Both the position numbers and the translations under genes were made by a program. From contig NC_088202.1 in assembly GCF_037126465.1 (NCBI RefSeq), forward strand, positions 26,830,213 through 26,894,212: 64,000 bases of DNA, given 5' to 3'. Positions 23,512 through 35,424 of the stretch are shown here, one piece after another. The stretch comes from Ornithodoros turicata. Taxonomy: Eukaryota; Arthropoda; Arachnida; Ixodida; Argasidae. The notes beneath the pieces are model-generated. The model saw only the letters and a list, made by a program, of their open reading frames with translations. It had not been told where the DNA came from and searched no databases. How positions within the stretch are numbered: position 1 is the first letter of the stretch; every line of letters starts with the position of its first letter.

Positions 23512-23697
23512 CAGTGACTGGTATAAGAGGCAGAACGAGGTGTTGCATGAAAAATTGCTGCAACAAGTCGACTTCAAGTGGGGTGTTGCTTATTTACGAT
23601 TCTTGAAAGATGAGAAGCGCCGCCGTGAACAGGACGCAACGCTCCGAAAGACTGGAATGTGTGGAATGATTCGACACAAAGTCAGTGGCAGATACAG
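23512..23697 (+). CDS. Exon-like open stretch, unknown product
   Basis: It is bounded by a strong acceptor (T-run then CAG) and a donor (GATACAG then GTGGAG). It encodes a charged segment (DWYKRQNEVLHEKLLQQ, RFLKDEKRRREQD, GMCGMIRHKVSGRY). A downstream part at 23737-24010 continues in shifting frames (NEWLDLTMHRADDP, AYAKGILKE), so the whole may be a decayed gene or an unknown retroelement ORF. It lies within intron 1 of the Kunitz gene on the same strand but its phase is not compatible with that gene's exons. Confidence 0.3.
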
Positions 23698-24010
23698 GTG
23701 GAGGGGCGATGACCTCTCAAATCGTCGGTTTGTACATTGGACTTCCATCTGTCCCCTGCCCCACTTCGCGCTGCGACAAAGAAACCACCACCTACCTCAA
23801 ACGAGTGGCTAGATCTGACCATGCACAGAGCAGATGATCCGACGATTTCGAATCTAAGATTTCGTGACACCATAGCGCGTCTGATGCACCACCTAGAAGC
23901 TTTCCAAGAACGAAAAGTGTTAGCGAGCTACGCTGTCCCTATACGATGTTCCCGCGGGAGCTCTTATTCCAACTCAACGTAGCGCGTACGCAAAAGGGAT
24001 ACTCAAAGAG

Positions 24011-25750
24011 GTATGCAATGTTCCTTGGTAATCGACACAGCTCTGATAGAACTACAAATGCATATGGGTGTCTGTTCTCTTCTTCATTAAATTCTTTATT
24101 AGAAAACTAGGAGAGCAAAATAGATGTCATTCTTGCGGTTCGTTATACGGTCACACGAGCATTCTCTCCAAGAAAATATAACTACAACGTCACTAATTAC
24201 CGAAAATTCGTTAATTAACTCTTTAATTAGGTACTTCGTGCAAAAGCAGTATAGCAGAATGGGATATATTCCTCGTTGAAAGCCATTCCATGTTTAAAAA
24301 CCCTTAAACGCGCACATGTGTTGAAATATATGTCGCTGAATTTCAATATGCAAATGAGCCGAAAGAAGAACTACGCACCTTTCGGGAGCAGAATTGACGC
24401 GATCTTCACCTTATTTCGGTCGGAGAGCGGTCTATCTGGCCAACAGATTAACTCCTACACCAATCAGCTACACCGCTCCAATGCACGTCGCATTCTCACG
24501 TGGATAGCCTGTCGCTCTTTCTGCGCTGGAAAAGTGAGCAATATACGTCACCTTATTGGTCGAGCTCGGACGTCAGATGAGCGACGACCTCGGTCAGTCC
24601 TATATGTTGTCGCAAGCACGTGACTCCTCACGCTAACGCCTTACCGGCGGAAATGCCTGTTGCGATGTCAAAGCCGGATGAGTTTAGGTATCGGCGGTAT
24701 CAATTTCCTTCCCGTTATTACATCTCCTGCTATAAATCTTGTTATAGAGCAAAGAAAAAAAAAATACGGCCATCCTAACTTTGTGATAACATATGGCAAG
24801 TGACAACTCCCCTTCCCCTGCAAGTGCCACTGCAAAATAAAGCAATAGTATTTCTTGTTTTGTGTTACAAATGTGCCTCGCTGAGAGACTGTACGCAAAA
24901 TATAAATATCGTCAGTGAACATCGCGCTCCTCGAAGTTTAGGAAGTGGCAAAACTGCATAATTGCAAGATTTTCAAAAGTAAGCTACGTCACTGGGGGGT
25001 TAACGTCTCTCTCCTAGGGTAAAAGCGTTTCCGGTTTTCGCACAACCTCTGCCGTCAGCTTTGGGCTGACGTTTTCGGCTGACGAGATTGCCCACTCTAT
25101 GACGTGATATACGTCTCAAAACTAGAAGTTAATTTTATGGTGATTCTGATTCACATACAAAGAAACAATGTTTCGAAAAAAATGCAGTGTGAGGCACGTG
25201 GTTTGCAATAGTATCAATTCAGTGAGAGTCCGAAGAGGCGAAATGTCGTCAGCAGTGGCACTTCAAAGCACCTTAATAAGTGCAAAAGCCACAAACCAGA
25301 CAAGCTCAACAGATTCATGGCGTAATGGAAGGGTCCTCAGATGCATAATCCGCGTGTTTTATACGGCAAGTTGTCGGCGAAGCAGGCACACCAGTCACGT
25401 ACCCACACTTGTCAGTCATTCTTCTTTTTTTTTTACGGCTTCGTTTTTTTACTTTTCCACCGCTGAGTAATTAATTACACTAAGCTTTTCACACTACGCT
25501 TTCATTCAACTTTTCTTTCTGGAAGTAACATGTTGAGATAGTGAATCCACCGAGCTGGAGCGACAGGTCCACAATATTGAAACGTGACAGCCGAACGACC
25601 GCGGGATGTTAATGGGAATCAAACAGGGACGCGTGGGACAGAAAGAGATAGATGAATAGTGAAATAGCTGATAGACGAGTATCCAGTGAATTAATCGCAT
25701 TATAGAATACCGCATACTTTTTAATGTACTGCGACCTTTGCATCACGCAG
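24011..25750. other. Intron 1, remaining part
   Basis: No repeat or exon is recognised apart from short random frames. The 3' end is the acceptor of exon 2. Confidence 0.4.
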
Positions 25751-26005
25751 GATGCAATGAAATACCGATCATCGTCGTGGGCGACGAGTCTTCTGAAGAA
25801 ATTCCCGACAGTGAAGCAGAGTACGCGGCTTGGGAAACATGCCACACAGAACACAGCTCGGGCACTGCATGTCGAGGTGCCGTAAGCAAAACTATGTTCT
25901 ACCACGAACCTCGCACCAAGAAATGCACACCGTTCACTTTCCTTGGATGTGGTGGAAACGACAACAAGTTCGACACACGTCTCCAATGTAAAATATTCTG
26001 TAAAG
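25751..26005 (+). CDS. Kunitz inhibitor gene, exon 2 (acidic linker and Kunitz domain 1)
   Basis: Acceptor CACGCAG, donor AAAG then GTAAGACC, phase 1 on both sides. The exon codes residues 20-103 or so. An acidic linker comes first (DESSEEIPDSEAE, residues 31-43). A Kunitz/BPTI domain follows with six cysteines at about 50, 60, 78, 86, 99 and 103 (spacing 9-17-7-12-3). The two inner-loop spacings are slightly longer than the 8-15 of BPTI. The residue after the second cysteine (P1 position) is Arg, which favours trypsin-like proteases as targets. Such domains plug the active site of serine proteases; in ticks they commonly act against coagulation or host defence, but the target here is unknown. 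Confidence 0.9.
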
Positions 26006-26368
26006 GTAAGACCAAAACGCGCGTCATATCTTCAGTTGACAGCATAAAGTGCACTAATCATGTCTCGCTAATCTTCGATTGCCTCGATCGTCACGTTTTA
26101 TCATCCCGATAGCGGATTTCGGGATAAACAAATCAAGTGCAGGGAACGAAACCAAGAGCTGAACATTGCTTACCTAACGCGGTTCCGTAAACCGTACCCT
26201 CTTTTCGGGAAGCATGTTGTAACTGACGACAACGGTACAGGTTCTCTTGCCGTCAAACCAAAGAAAGAGCACTTTCTAGAAACCTAAGAACATAGGTATA
26301 TACGCTCGTTCTACTTGTGATTCCGAAGGGTCATAGGAAAGGCGTGTCATTTTTCCGGAGAGTGTCGT

Positions 26369-26647
26369 AGTAATAATAATTGGGGGTTTAATTCGCGAGA
26401 CAACCGAGATCATAAGCGACGCCGCAGCGGTCGGTCTGTGGATTGATTTTGCCCACCTGACGGTTCTTTAACGTGCGATGAAAACTCACCACACGGCACC
26501 CGGTATTTAACGTCCCTCGCGGAAGACGGCGTGTGTAAGCAACCTGTACCCTGCCACCAAGTTGCTGGCATACTCAGCCGGGTTCGAACCCGCGATCTCG
26601 GGATCAGAAGGCGAATACGCTACCAAGTGAGCCACCGAGGCCGGTGC
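26369..26647 (-). mobile_element. tRNA-derived SINE, complete, 10-bp duplication
   Basis: The minus strand begins with a tRNA-like head (TGGCTCACTTGGTAGCG box A, GGTTCGAACCC box B) and ends in an AATAATAAT tail. AGAGTGTCGT is repeated exactly on both sides (26359-26368 and 26648-26657). The 279-bp unit shares its 3' half with the fragment at 10031-10113, so both belong to one LINE-mobilised SINE family. It sits in intron 2 of the Kunitz gene, antisense. Confidence 0.9.
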
Positions 26648-27199
26648 AGAGTGTCGTGAATCGTGCACTTGCCGACATCAATGGCTGGATCTTCTTCAGC
26701 TGAGGACTGCAGATATCAAACGTTTTCTGTTCGGATAACTGATACTCGCACGCCGACTTTTTGAGCCCCGGGGATGTCGAAACCCTCCTTCGCCTTTCGA
26801 ACATCATCTCTATTGCCGGTCAGCAAAACAGCACCGTGACAAACCTCAACCTGGTCAGTGACTGCGGAGGTCATTGACATGTGTAAATGAGTCAGTATAA
26901 CATTAGCTGTTAAAAAATTGTTTCTAGAACGTCACGTCCTGGTACGAATAAACAATTTCCGATAAGTAATTCGTAAAGCTAACGGTGGCGGGCAAGCTCG
27001 CAGTAACGCAGATCGGATAACGCGGTTTCCGGTTAACTGGGCTGGAGATAAAACGAGACAGGAGTGTATGTAACTCCATTGGCACTGCATGCCTTCGAAA
27101 TGTAGCCATGTCCCGTGCCCAACAAACGGGTAGCTGTCACAAATCCGACCGCACTTCCAAAAACTTATTGCGGCTTTATTTTGTTCTTTTCTCTCGCAG

Positions 27200-27373
27200 T
27201 GAGACCCAGGGGCCGTTGCGGAGAAGAGAAGAAAGAAGGAAGCTGCAAGGCAATAATCCCCAGATATTACTTCGACTGGAAAACATGGCAGTGTCTCAGC
27301 TTTGACTTCGGAGGATGTGAAGGCAACAAAAACAATTTCCTAACACAAGAACAATGCCAGAGAAGATGCAAAC
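27200..27373 (+). CDS. Kunitz inhibitor gene, exon 3 (Kunitz domain 2)
   Basis: Acceptor TTTTCTCTCGCAG, donor AAAC then GTAAGTGC, phase 1 on both sides, in frame with exon 2 (Val codon across the junction). The domain has cysteines at about 111, 120, 136, 144, 157 and 161 with the exact canonical BPTI spacing 8-15-7-12-3, and Lys at the P1 position. One exon per Kunitz domain, each with phase-1 borders, is the usual building plan of multi-Kunitz genes and allows domain shuffling. Together with exons 1 and 2 it predicts a secreted two-domain inhibitor of about 165 residues or somewhat more, depending on exon 4. Confidence 0.9.
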
Positions 27374-27683
27374 GTAAGTGCGTTCCAACAAAATCAAATG
27401 TGGAACTCGTTTTGTGAGGACGCAACTGAAGCCCATACAATACATGGGGGAAGGAAACACAGGAGCGGCCCTTCCAACAGCTTCCCATCGGGACGAGCCG
27501 CCTTCGCAATGCATTCTGGGATGCTCCTATTACCACGTGACCGCTCAGGTGACCCTCCAGACTGCACAGCGCCACCAAAGCAGATGACGCGAGCAGTAGC
27601 TGTGTCACACTTCAGATGGCAGTATGTTGAATTCGTGCTTGCGCTTTTCTTTCTGTATGTTCGGAGGTTTTCTCTTCTATTAG

Positions 27684-27870
27684 AATACCAGTAACAGCGT
27701 GCAGAACGCAAAATAAGTACGCGGGACTGGAAACCTCACGTGTGGCAACGGCGACACGTACTTCCAACCTATGTACGTTTCTTCCTTAAATGGTAAAGAG
27801 TGTGTACCCAGAACACCATTAATCAGATTTGTACACGAACATGCGTTATGAAATAAACCTGCGGCACAGT
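27684..27870 (+). CDS. Kunitz inhibitor gene, probable last exon and 3' UTR
   Basis: The strongest acceptor after exon 3 is the pyrimidine tract ending TTCTATTAG at 27683. In the required phase it adds three residues and stops at TAA 27692-27694. A weaker acceptor at 27717 would instead give a 43-codon tail with two cysteines (CGNGDTYFQP, GKECVPRTP), stopping at TGA 27849-27851. In both cases AATAAA at 27852-27857 would serve as the polyadenylation signal. I cannot decide between them; transcripts would. Confidence 0.5.
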
Positions 27871-28255
27871 GCTAGGTCCCAAATGAACGGTTCAGGATGA
27901 CTCGAACACACACAGGCGATTAAAACAACCGATCATGCATATAAAACGTGTTCCCGTGAGAGAGCTGCTTTTTGTTCAACGAGAGCCGCAGCCGGCATAG
28001 GAACACATTACCATACGTCATTTCTGCGATGGCGCTCAGCGCGAGGAACAAAGCCTTGCAAAACCGAAACTTTAAGGCGGATCACCTGGTGGACAGGACG
28101 TAATGGGGATTTTGACTCGAGCGACTGCTAGAGGGTGGCTACGCTAGTCTGGAGGGAAGAGCCGCTCCTTGTGTTTCATTCCTTCATGATACAATACATT
28201 CTCACACCAGCAGCATATGGCCGTATATGCAATATACGGGGTGGGTGCCCTAGAA
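27871..28255. other. No gene recognised
   Basis: Intergenic sequence after the Kunitz gene. No repeat or coding stretch is identified. Confidence 0.4.
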
Positions 28256-28929
28256 CAGTGTTTCCCAAAGTGTGGTCCGCGGACCCCTGGGGGTCCGCGA
28301 GAGTGTCCGGGGGGGTCCGCGACCGTCTCTCACATTTCAGTGAGGATTTTCGTCCCCACAAACACGCGCTCGTACATGCTGCCCGATTTCCAAACACCCA
28401 GAACTTCCAAAATTGCTACAAGCATGCTTCAACGGCTAGCTTCTAATTTCTGATAGAAAAGTCCTGCAATGCACGTTTGTCCGAGTCATACACATACAAA
28501 CAAGAAGAAGAAACCAGTCCGGAATCGTTTCTGAAGCTGTATGGAAAGCACGCAGCAGCTGACGAGGTTGCTGGTTATGCACTGGCTAGCATGGGAAATA
28601 CAGTTCGTCGCATCGTTTTGCTTCGAGTTCGAACTGACTGAGAGTGTTCCCGTGTTTAGCGCATTTTATATTTGGCAGCCTGGGGACCTCTTGCAGCGAT
28701 GGTGGCACTACAGATGATACCTCTGTTTGGTATTATCAATCTTGAGAGATGACATTAATTTCGTTCCTCGTTATACCCTGTCGCGCATATTAAACGCAGT
28801 CTGCAATGCAGTGTACACAGCGCGTATCCCGGTATATTTGTTTGTGTGTGTGTGGGGGGGGGGGGGGTCCGTGAATTGGTTCTCATCGCTTCCGGGGGTC
28901 CGTCACCGCCAAAAGTTTGGGAAACGCTG
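28256..28929. mobile_element. hAT-like MITE with CAGTGTTTCCCAAA ends
   Basis: The left end CAGTGTTTCCCAAAGTGTGG and the right end (AAGTTTGGGAAACGCTG) are inverted copies. GGGGGTCCGCG units lie just inside both ends. This terminal sequence type is characteristic of hAT elements in many animals. The flanking eight bases do not match, so the duplication has decayed or the ends are slightly off. It is 674 bp and non-coding. Confidence 0.75.
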
Positions 28930-29334
28930 CCTGGGTCAGTTACATTTTCGTGCAAGTTGTGATAGCTCCTTGTGCGATACCTCCTTGACGCACAGACTTC
29001 CTCTGCCTCAGAGTAAAGAATTTAGGCCGAGAATCGTACGAAAAAATTGTGGTCACCAAGCACTGTGTAATAAAATAAATACGACTACGCAAACTTTCCC
29101 CTCCATCCATCGGTATATAGCGAATAGGAAACACATGAAGACGAAAGTTTGGGCGGCCGTATTTATTTTGTTACGCAGTAGCTTGAGACCGCGGTTTTGT
29201 AGTAGGTTTCTCTGGCATAAATTATTCACTGTGTGGCAGCAGAAGTCTGTCTGTCATGTAGGTATAGCGTCACGCGCAAAAATGTGACTGACCTTTTATA
29301 GCACCCGCCCTTCAATAGTCACTAGTGGTTTGTA
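28930..29334. other. No gene recognised
   Basis: Between the hAT-like MITE and the foldback element I see no coding exon or repeat. Confidence 0.35.
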
Positions 29335-29389
29335 GCTCCGAGCATAGGTGGGCATTTTGGTGAAACCTCACTCGCCCTCACATCGCGGC

Positions 29390-29645
29390 CCTCACAGGCA
29401 CATGCCCTCACTCGCCCTCACCCTCACCGTCCTCACGAGCACATGCCCTCACTCGCCCTCGCCCTCACGGTCCTTACAGACACATGCCCTCAATCGCCCT
29501 CACGAGCACAGGCCCTCACTCGCCCTCACCCTCACGGCCCTCACAGACACATGCCCTCAATCGCCCTCACCCTCACCGCCCTCACGAGCACTGGCCCTCA
29601 CTCGCCCTCACCCTCACGGCACTCACAAACGCAAGCCCTGAGGGT
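29390..29645. repeat. CCCTCAC minisatellite, about 42-bp unit
   Basis: Roughly six units of the type GCACATGCCCTCACTCGCC plus CTCACGGCCCTCACAGA follow each other. They produce open frames on the plus strand that are repeat artefacts. A shorter, inverted counterpart occurs at about 31930-31990. Confidence 0.8.
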
Positions 29646-29849
29646 CTTACCCTCATAAGGTCTCCTGTGAGTGCACTCATGAGGTCTGAGGGGCGCCAGG
29701 TCTCTGTGAGTGAAGTTACTGATGAGGCCTGAGGTATGTGAGGTCAGTATGAGGGCATTCAGAAATGAGGTCAAATGACGCATACCAGACGTGCGCAAAT
29801 TAAATTATCAACATTGATGATATGGTTACAGCGACAAAACAACTGGCTG

Positions 29850-31690
29850 TGTACACTTTTAAGGGCTGGTGTGCACGTATTTAGCAATTTCATCTACGTC
29901 GCGCTGGGAACACAGCAAAGCGTCCTGAGCTGACTGATTACTTGGCGATATGGTTCCAGCGACCCAACTACAGGCAGGGTGCACTTTAAAGGGCTGGTGT
30001 GCACGTTTTTACAAATTTAGTCTAGGTCGCGCTGGGAACACAGCAAAGCGTCCTGAGCTGACTGATTACTTGGCGATGTGGTTCCAGTGACTGAACTACC
30101 GGCAGGGTGCACTTTAAAGGGCTGGTGTGCCCGTTTTTACAAATTTAGTCTATGTCGCGCTGGGAACACAGCAAAGCGTCCTGAGCTGACTGATTACTTG
30201 GCGATATGGTTCCAGTGACCGAACTACCGGCAGGGTGCACTTTAAAGGGCTGGTGTGCCCGTTTTTAGCAATTTCGTCTACGTCGCGCTGGGAACGCAGC
30301 AAAGCGTCCTGAGCTGACTGATTACTTGGCGATATGGTTCCATCGACCCATATACAGGCAGGGTGCACTTTAAAGGGCTGGTGTGCACGTTTTTACAAAT
30401 TTAGTCTATGTCGCGCTGGGAACACAGCAAAGCGTCCTGAGCTGAGTGACTACTTGGTGATATGGTTCCAGCTATCCAACTACAGGCAGGGTGCACTTTG
30501 AAGGGCTGGTGTGCACGTTTTTACCAATTTCGTCTATGTTGCGCTGGGATCACAGCAAAGCGTCCTGAGCTGACTGATTACTTGGCGATATGGTTCCAAC
30601 GACCCACCTACAGGCAGGGTGCACTTTAAAGGGCTGGTGTGCATGTTTTTACAAATTTATGTCGCGCTGGGAACACAGCAAAGCGTCCTCAGCTGACTGA
30701 TTACTTGGTGATATGGTTCCAGCTATCCAACTACAGGCAGGGTGCACTTTGAAGGGCTGGTGTGCCCGTTTTTAGCAATTTCGTCTACGTCGCGCTGGGA
30801 ACACAGCAAATCGTCCTCAGCTGACTGATTAGTTGGCGATATGGTTCCATCGACCCATATACAGGCAGGGTGCACTTTAAAGGGCTGGTGTGCCCGTTTT
30901 GAGCAATATCGTCTACGTCGCGCTGGGAACACAGCAAAGCCTCCTGAGCTGACTGATTACTTCGTGATAGGGTTCCAGCGACCCAACTACCGAGAGCGTG
31001 GGCTTTAAAGGGCAGGTGCGCCGGTTTTTAGTAATTTCGTCTATGTCGCGCTGGGAACACAACAAAGCCCAGGACACTTGGCTGTGTTCCCAGCGCGACG
31101 TAGACGAAATTGCTAAAAACGTGCACATCAGCCCTTTAAAGTGCACCCTGCCAGCAGTTGGGTCGCTGGAACCATGTCACCAAGTAATCAGTCAACCAAG
31201 ACGCTTTGCTCTGTACCCAGCGCGACATATACGAAACTGCTGAAAACGGGCACACCAGCCCTTTAAAGTACACACTGCGTGTAGGTGGGTCGATGGAACC
31301 ATATCACCAAGTAATCAGTCAGCTCAGGAGGCTTTGCTGTGTTCCCAGCGCGACATAGACAAAATTGGTAAAAACGTGCACACCAGCCCTTTAAAGTACA
31401 CCCTACCTGTAGTCGGGTCGCTGGAACCATATCACCAAGTAATTAGTCAGCTCAGGACGCGTGCCTCTGATCCCAGAGCGACGTAGACGAAATTGCTAAA
31501 AACGGGCACACCAGCCCTTTAAAGTGCACACTACGTGTAGTTGGGTCGCTGGAGCCATATCACCAACTAATCCGTCAGTTCAGGACGCTTGGCTGTGTTC
31601 CCAGCGCGACGTAGATGAAATTGCTAAAAACGGGAACACCAGCCCTTTAAAGTGCACCCTGCCGGTAGCTGGATCGCTGGAACCATATCA
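29850..31690. repeat. 127-bp tandem array, ten units then five inverted
   Basis: The segment AAAGGGCTGGTGTGC recurs at intervals of about 122-129 bp from 29870 to 31009 (ten copies). Its complement then recurs at the same spacing from 31131 to 31640 (five copies). Each unit includes GTCGCGCTGGGAACACAGC and CTGAGCTGACTGATTACTTG. The orientation switches near 31070. Confidence 0.9.
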
Positions 31691-32035
31691 CTAGTGCCTT
31701 CATAATTTGCCCACGTCTCGTAACCGTCATTTAACCTCATTTCTGAATGCAGTCATACTGACCTCACACCCCTGAGGCCTCACCAGTGACTTCACTCACA
31801 CAGACCTGGCGCCCCTCAGACCTCATGAGTTCACTCACAGAAGGTCTCATGAGGGGCAAAACCTCATGAGTGCACTCACAGGAGACCTCATGAGGGTAAG
31901 AACCTCATGAGTGCACTCACAGATGGCCTGATCGCGGGCTTGCCCTCACTCACCCTCACCTCAAAGGCGTGAGGTGAGGGTGAGGGGCACTCATGAGGGC
32001 CCTCATGAGTGAGTTCGCCCAGCTATGGCTCCGAG

Positions 32036-32639
32036 ATTATGTTGAAGGTTGGGACTGGGTTGGGTGGGGGGTTATATAACTACGGTTCTTTGCTTTACGA
32101 ATGGGTTATTTCTGGGCATATTCCGAGGGCGTCTTTCACAGTTTATTATTTTTGGAGAATTAGGTGTGTTTTGAAGTTTATGCTCTACAACTATGTTAAT
32201 ATCCGCAATTCGGGAAAAAAAAGCGACCGATGTGAGACGACATACCGCAACAAAGAATGAGAACCTGAAGGGATCCTCCTGTGATGTCTCTTGTCTCCTA
32301 CATCCTACTGTGATGAGGCTGAGCTTACAGACAACGACATCTGCACCACGGTCACATGCCGGCGCGAAAATCTCGATACCAAGATCAACATCGGCAGAGT
32401 TGCGGGGCAGCTTTACTTTGTGCCCCCCCTTACTGTGAGAATTGTTGCAGCTAGGAGCCCTTCCAAGGAGACAATCTGTATATTATCTGTTCCCCTTGTA
32501 TACTTCGTGGTGGAGAGAAAGCATGGCTTACAGAAAAAAGGAAAGCGAGACCCGAACAAGCTTGTTGTTTTTCACATCGACCCGAGAAGCGGCCGAAGTG
32601 ACTTGAATATGCTCTGATCCCTACCTTATATATCCCCGA
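32036..32639. other. No gene recognised; possible Gypsy 5' region
   Basis: A frame at 32291-32617 (+) includes ELTDNDICTTVTCRREN but matches nothing I can name. It lies just upstream of Gypsy RT sequence and could be decayed gag or LTR. Confidence 0.25.
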
Positions 32640-32935
32640 GCGTCCAATGATGAAAACTTTACCCGCATTACACCGGCGCAGATTCAAGAGAGCTACCCTC
32701 CCTTGTTAAGGTGCTCACGCAAGCGCATGCTACCTCCCGAGAAGCTGAAGGTCGCCCGGAAAGTATTCGATCATGTGCTTCACATGGGAGTCATTTGCAC
32801 GTCTTCCAGCAGCTGGACGTCTGCGTTGCACATGGCACCCAAGAAGACTTGTGATTGGCGTCCATGTGGTGACTACCGTGCCCTCAACCGCGTTACCATC
32901 CCTGACTGTTATCCTATTTCTCACCCTACTGAAAA
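32640..32935 (+). pseudogene. Gypsy RT, N-terminal (fingers) part
   Basis: The frame from about 32703 contains [32 protein letters not shown] and [17 protein letters not shown], the conserved start of Ty3/Gypsy reverse transcriptase. It breaks off after CYPISH. The RT continues at 36020, so about 3.1 kb of foreign DNA (CAC element 3, a SINE, a hairpin repeat) separates the two halves. It is a relic without function. Confidence 0.85.
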
Positions 32936-32939
32936 TAAT

Positions 32940-34285
32940 TACCTCGGAGTCTGAGGTCTTGAGGTATTATGGGACATCTGCGGTCTTGAGGGTGCCTCAG
33001 AGGTTGAGGTTCTGGGGTTACCCCAGATCTTGAGGCACTGTGGTTACCGCCGGGCCTGAGATTACCACAGAGTGGACCTCAATCAATGAACAACACCGAC
33101 CACCCGGAGCACCATCTTCGTGTTCAAAGACTGTATTGTTATTGAGGTTATCGGGTTCTCAATGCTTTCTCAGCACTCTAATTTGTAGTTCACTTTTGCA
33201 CCATCCCATTTATGTGTGTGTGCCTCACTGTCGCACGTGTTCTCTTCATTTTCTCTCTGGTTTCCTCGCCTTGCACCACTCTTGAAGCACTGGGGGTATG
33301 CACCTGGCCGTTCAGGTACGGTAACAAAAAGAAATAATTCACGAAATACTAAAATAATTATTAGCAAATTGAGTGAGCATGTCTCCATCTACGAAAGTGA
33401 TTTGCTCCCCGCGGTGACAAAACTGTACAAGTCGATTACGGTAAGTTGCTATACTCAAAGCGCAGACAGTTGTTGTTGTTTTTAAGTGTTGAGAGCGGTC
33501 AGCCAATATTTGGCTTGCTACTCTTGGCTTGACGGCTGTGACCACTGGTATATATAGAGTCTTCAAATACGTTTAGTAGTTCTATTCATACCAAGAATAT
33601 GCGTACATGTTTTGAACAAGAAAAGGTAGCGATAAACACACGTCACTCCAGAGGGATGAACGGTCTAGTGAGCAGCAGCCTCATGCACGTTGTCGAATGA
33701 CAAGCAGCAGAAGGACAGGAATTGGGTGCGATATCTTAACACTCACTTTATCTCGCGTTTGTTGCTGTTCTGGATCACGCCTTGGTGGTGGTCTTTCGCT
33801 GCAGGCCATGGCGACGCCCTCAGTGCCTACCACGCGACATGCAATCGTTCTGAAATGCATCGCAGGGAATATGAAAATACGGTATCACAAATATAAGAAA
33901 TTCAAAGTGTACTTCAAAGTACTTCAAAAGTGTCACTCTCCAGTCACAAGATATTGAAGCACAATATTTTTTCTTTGAAATAAAATACAGATACGCACGC
34001 ACACACATACAGCAAAATCTATATACAAGCAAATTTCCTTCCCGTACCTTCCAGAAAGAAGCTTCCACGGGTTTTCTATCACTCCTTCTTGAAAATAGCA
34101 TGCAGGATATTCCGTGTTCCGATTGAAAATCTGTGACATCGTTGTCTTCAGAAAAATTCCTCACGTTGTTTACATAAGCCACATCTGGAATGTCGTCAAG
34201 AATATGACGTATACACATGTCATCATGACACCTTATTAATAAACGGAACACAGGACGAAGCAAATACACACGCAGGCCATGGAAG
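32940..34285. other. Foreign block between Gypsy RT halves, left part
   Basis: No gene or repeat recognised. Short GAGGTCTTGAGG-like units occur at 32945-33060. The start of CAC element 3 ends this stretch. Confidence 0.35.
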
Positions 34286-34287
34286 TA

Positions 34288-35276
34288 CACAGTAAATCAT
34301 TTTACACCTTTATTTGCTCAAACAAGGTGTATTCTTATAAAAACACCCTTTTCTATTCCACAAAGAGTGCAAAAAGTGCATTACTAAAGGTGTAATATCG
34401 ACATACACCACGTCTTATCCAATGTGGATAATTAAGGGTGTAAAGAGGGGTGTTGAAACAGGTGTTTTCCGTCGAATGCACCTTTTTTACACCCATTTGA
34501 ATTGGGAGTCTGGTGTTAAAAATGGTGTTTTATTTCGTGAGAGAAAAATTATGCTGGTTTCACAGCTCCTCTCAGCAAGTAATCACATTATAGACGATAA
34601 CCTGAGTTAAAAACACAGTATTTGACATGGAGAGATGTTAGAAATTTAGCTTATACCTTTGACTCGTTGCAAGCGTGGGTGTTAATTGCAAAAACACATT
34701 CCCGCCACCGTTACAAACGTTTCCCGCCCCACCACATGTAACGAACGTGCCCCAACAAATTTTATTTCAGTATATGATACATCCGACACGCCAATATAGG
34801 CTACTGAGGGTGCCCCAGGTCTCTTTACGCCTCAGCACTCACGTTGGTCCCACAGTGTTAACAAGCTAACGAGGCGTGCCTGCGACGCATTGCACTCCGG
34901 TTTAGGTTCTACGATGGAACCACGGCTGGAAGTCTACCGCGTTCGCGGTGCTGCTTGCCATAGAAGCAAGAGCGTCGAACTGGATGTCTCGGCCAGTGGT
35001 GTCGGTATGCTGCCGCGGAAGCTCCTATTACATTATTTGCGAGGGAATACTTGCTAGCAAATAATTCCATGATAAAAGGTGTTTTCAATAGAATACTCCA
35101 ATTTTAAGGGTGTTTTTGTTTTTAAACACCCATTATAACAGTGTTTTATTAGGAATACACTTAACTAAAGGGTGCATTAGAAAACACCCATCATTTGAGT
35201 GTAGAGGCAACACCAAAAAGGTGTGCGCCATGGGACAAGCCATTTACACCAAAAAAGTGTAAAAAAGTTTACTGTG
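34288..35276. mobile_element. CAC-family element 3 (MITE), TA duplication
   Basis: The left end CACAGTAAATCATTTTACAC and the inverted right end (GTGTAAAAAAGTTTACTGTG) are flanked by TA on both sides (34286-34287 and 35277-35278). Both subterminal regions (34310-34520 and 35085-35260) are dense in GGTGTTTT/ACACCC units, the hallmark shared with the elements at 5852 and 42773. It is 989 bp and non-coding. Confidence 0.8.
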
Positions 35277-35424
35277 TAGGCGCATAACTGCGGTAAGCAG
35301 AGGGAGTGGAAGCAGGTTGAAGACGATTGAAATTCATGTTCTGAGGCTGCAACACAGAAGAAAGGACAAACACACAAAGCCTCAAGTACCTAAAAACAAT
35401 GAATGAAGAAAGATGGAAGTAATT

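Larger units (their letters stand above)
29343..32027. mobile_element. Foldback-type element of inverted tandem arrays, 8-bp duplication
   Basis: GCTCCGAG is repeated exactly at 29335-29342 and 32028-32035. Inside it, CATAGGTGGGC and its inverted near-copy (GCCCAGCTATG) form the termini. From each end inward come CCCTCAC-rich repeats, GAGGTCTGAGGGGCGCC-type segments, and then about 127-bp tandem units that point toward a centre near 31070. The whole element is therefore one large interrupted palindrome. The 8-bp duplication fits hAT-type integration, and the layout matches foldback elements. It has no coding capacity. Confidence 0.9.

Noticed and set aside
26575..26640. tRNA gene on the minus strand
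   Set aside because: It is the head of a SINE with an AAT tail and 10-bp duplication.
27374..27417. Kunitz protein ending by read-through of exon 3
   Set aside because: A consensus GTAAGT donor follows domain 2 directly, and no polyadenylation signal is near the read-through stop.
29348..29732. Overlapping plus-strand frames of 70-97 codons
   Set aside because: They are translations of the CCCTCAC minisatellite.
29850..31690. CRISPR-like array
   Set aside because: Units are contiguous 127-bp tandem copies without unique spacers and reverse orientation halfway; the genome is eukaryotic.
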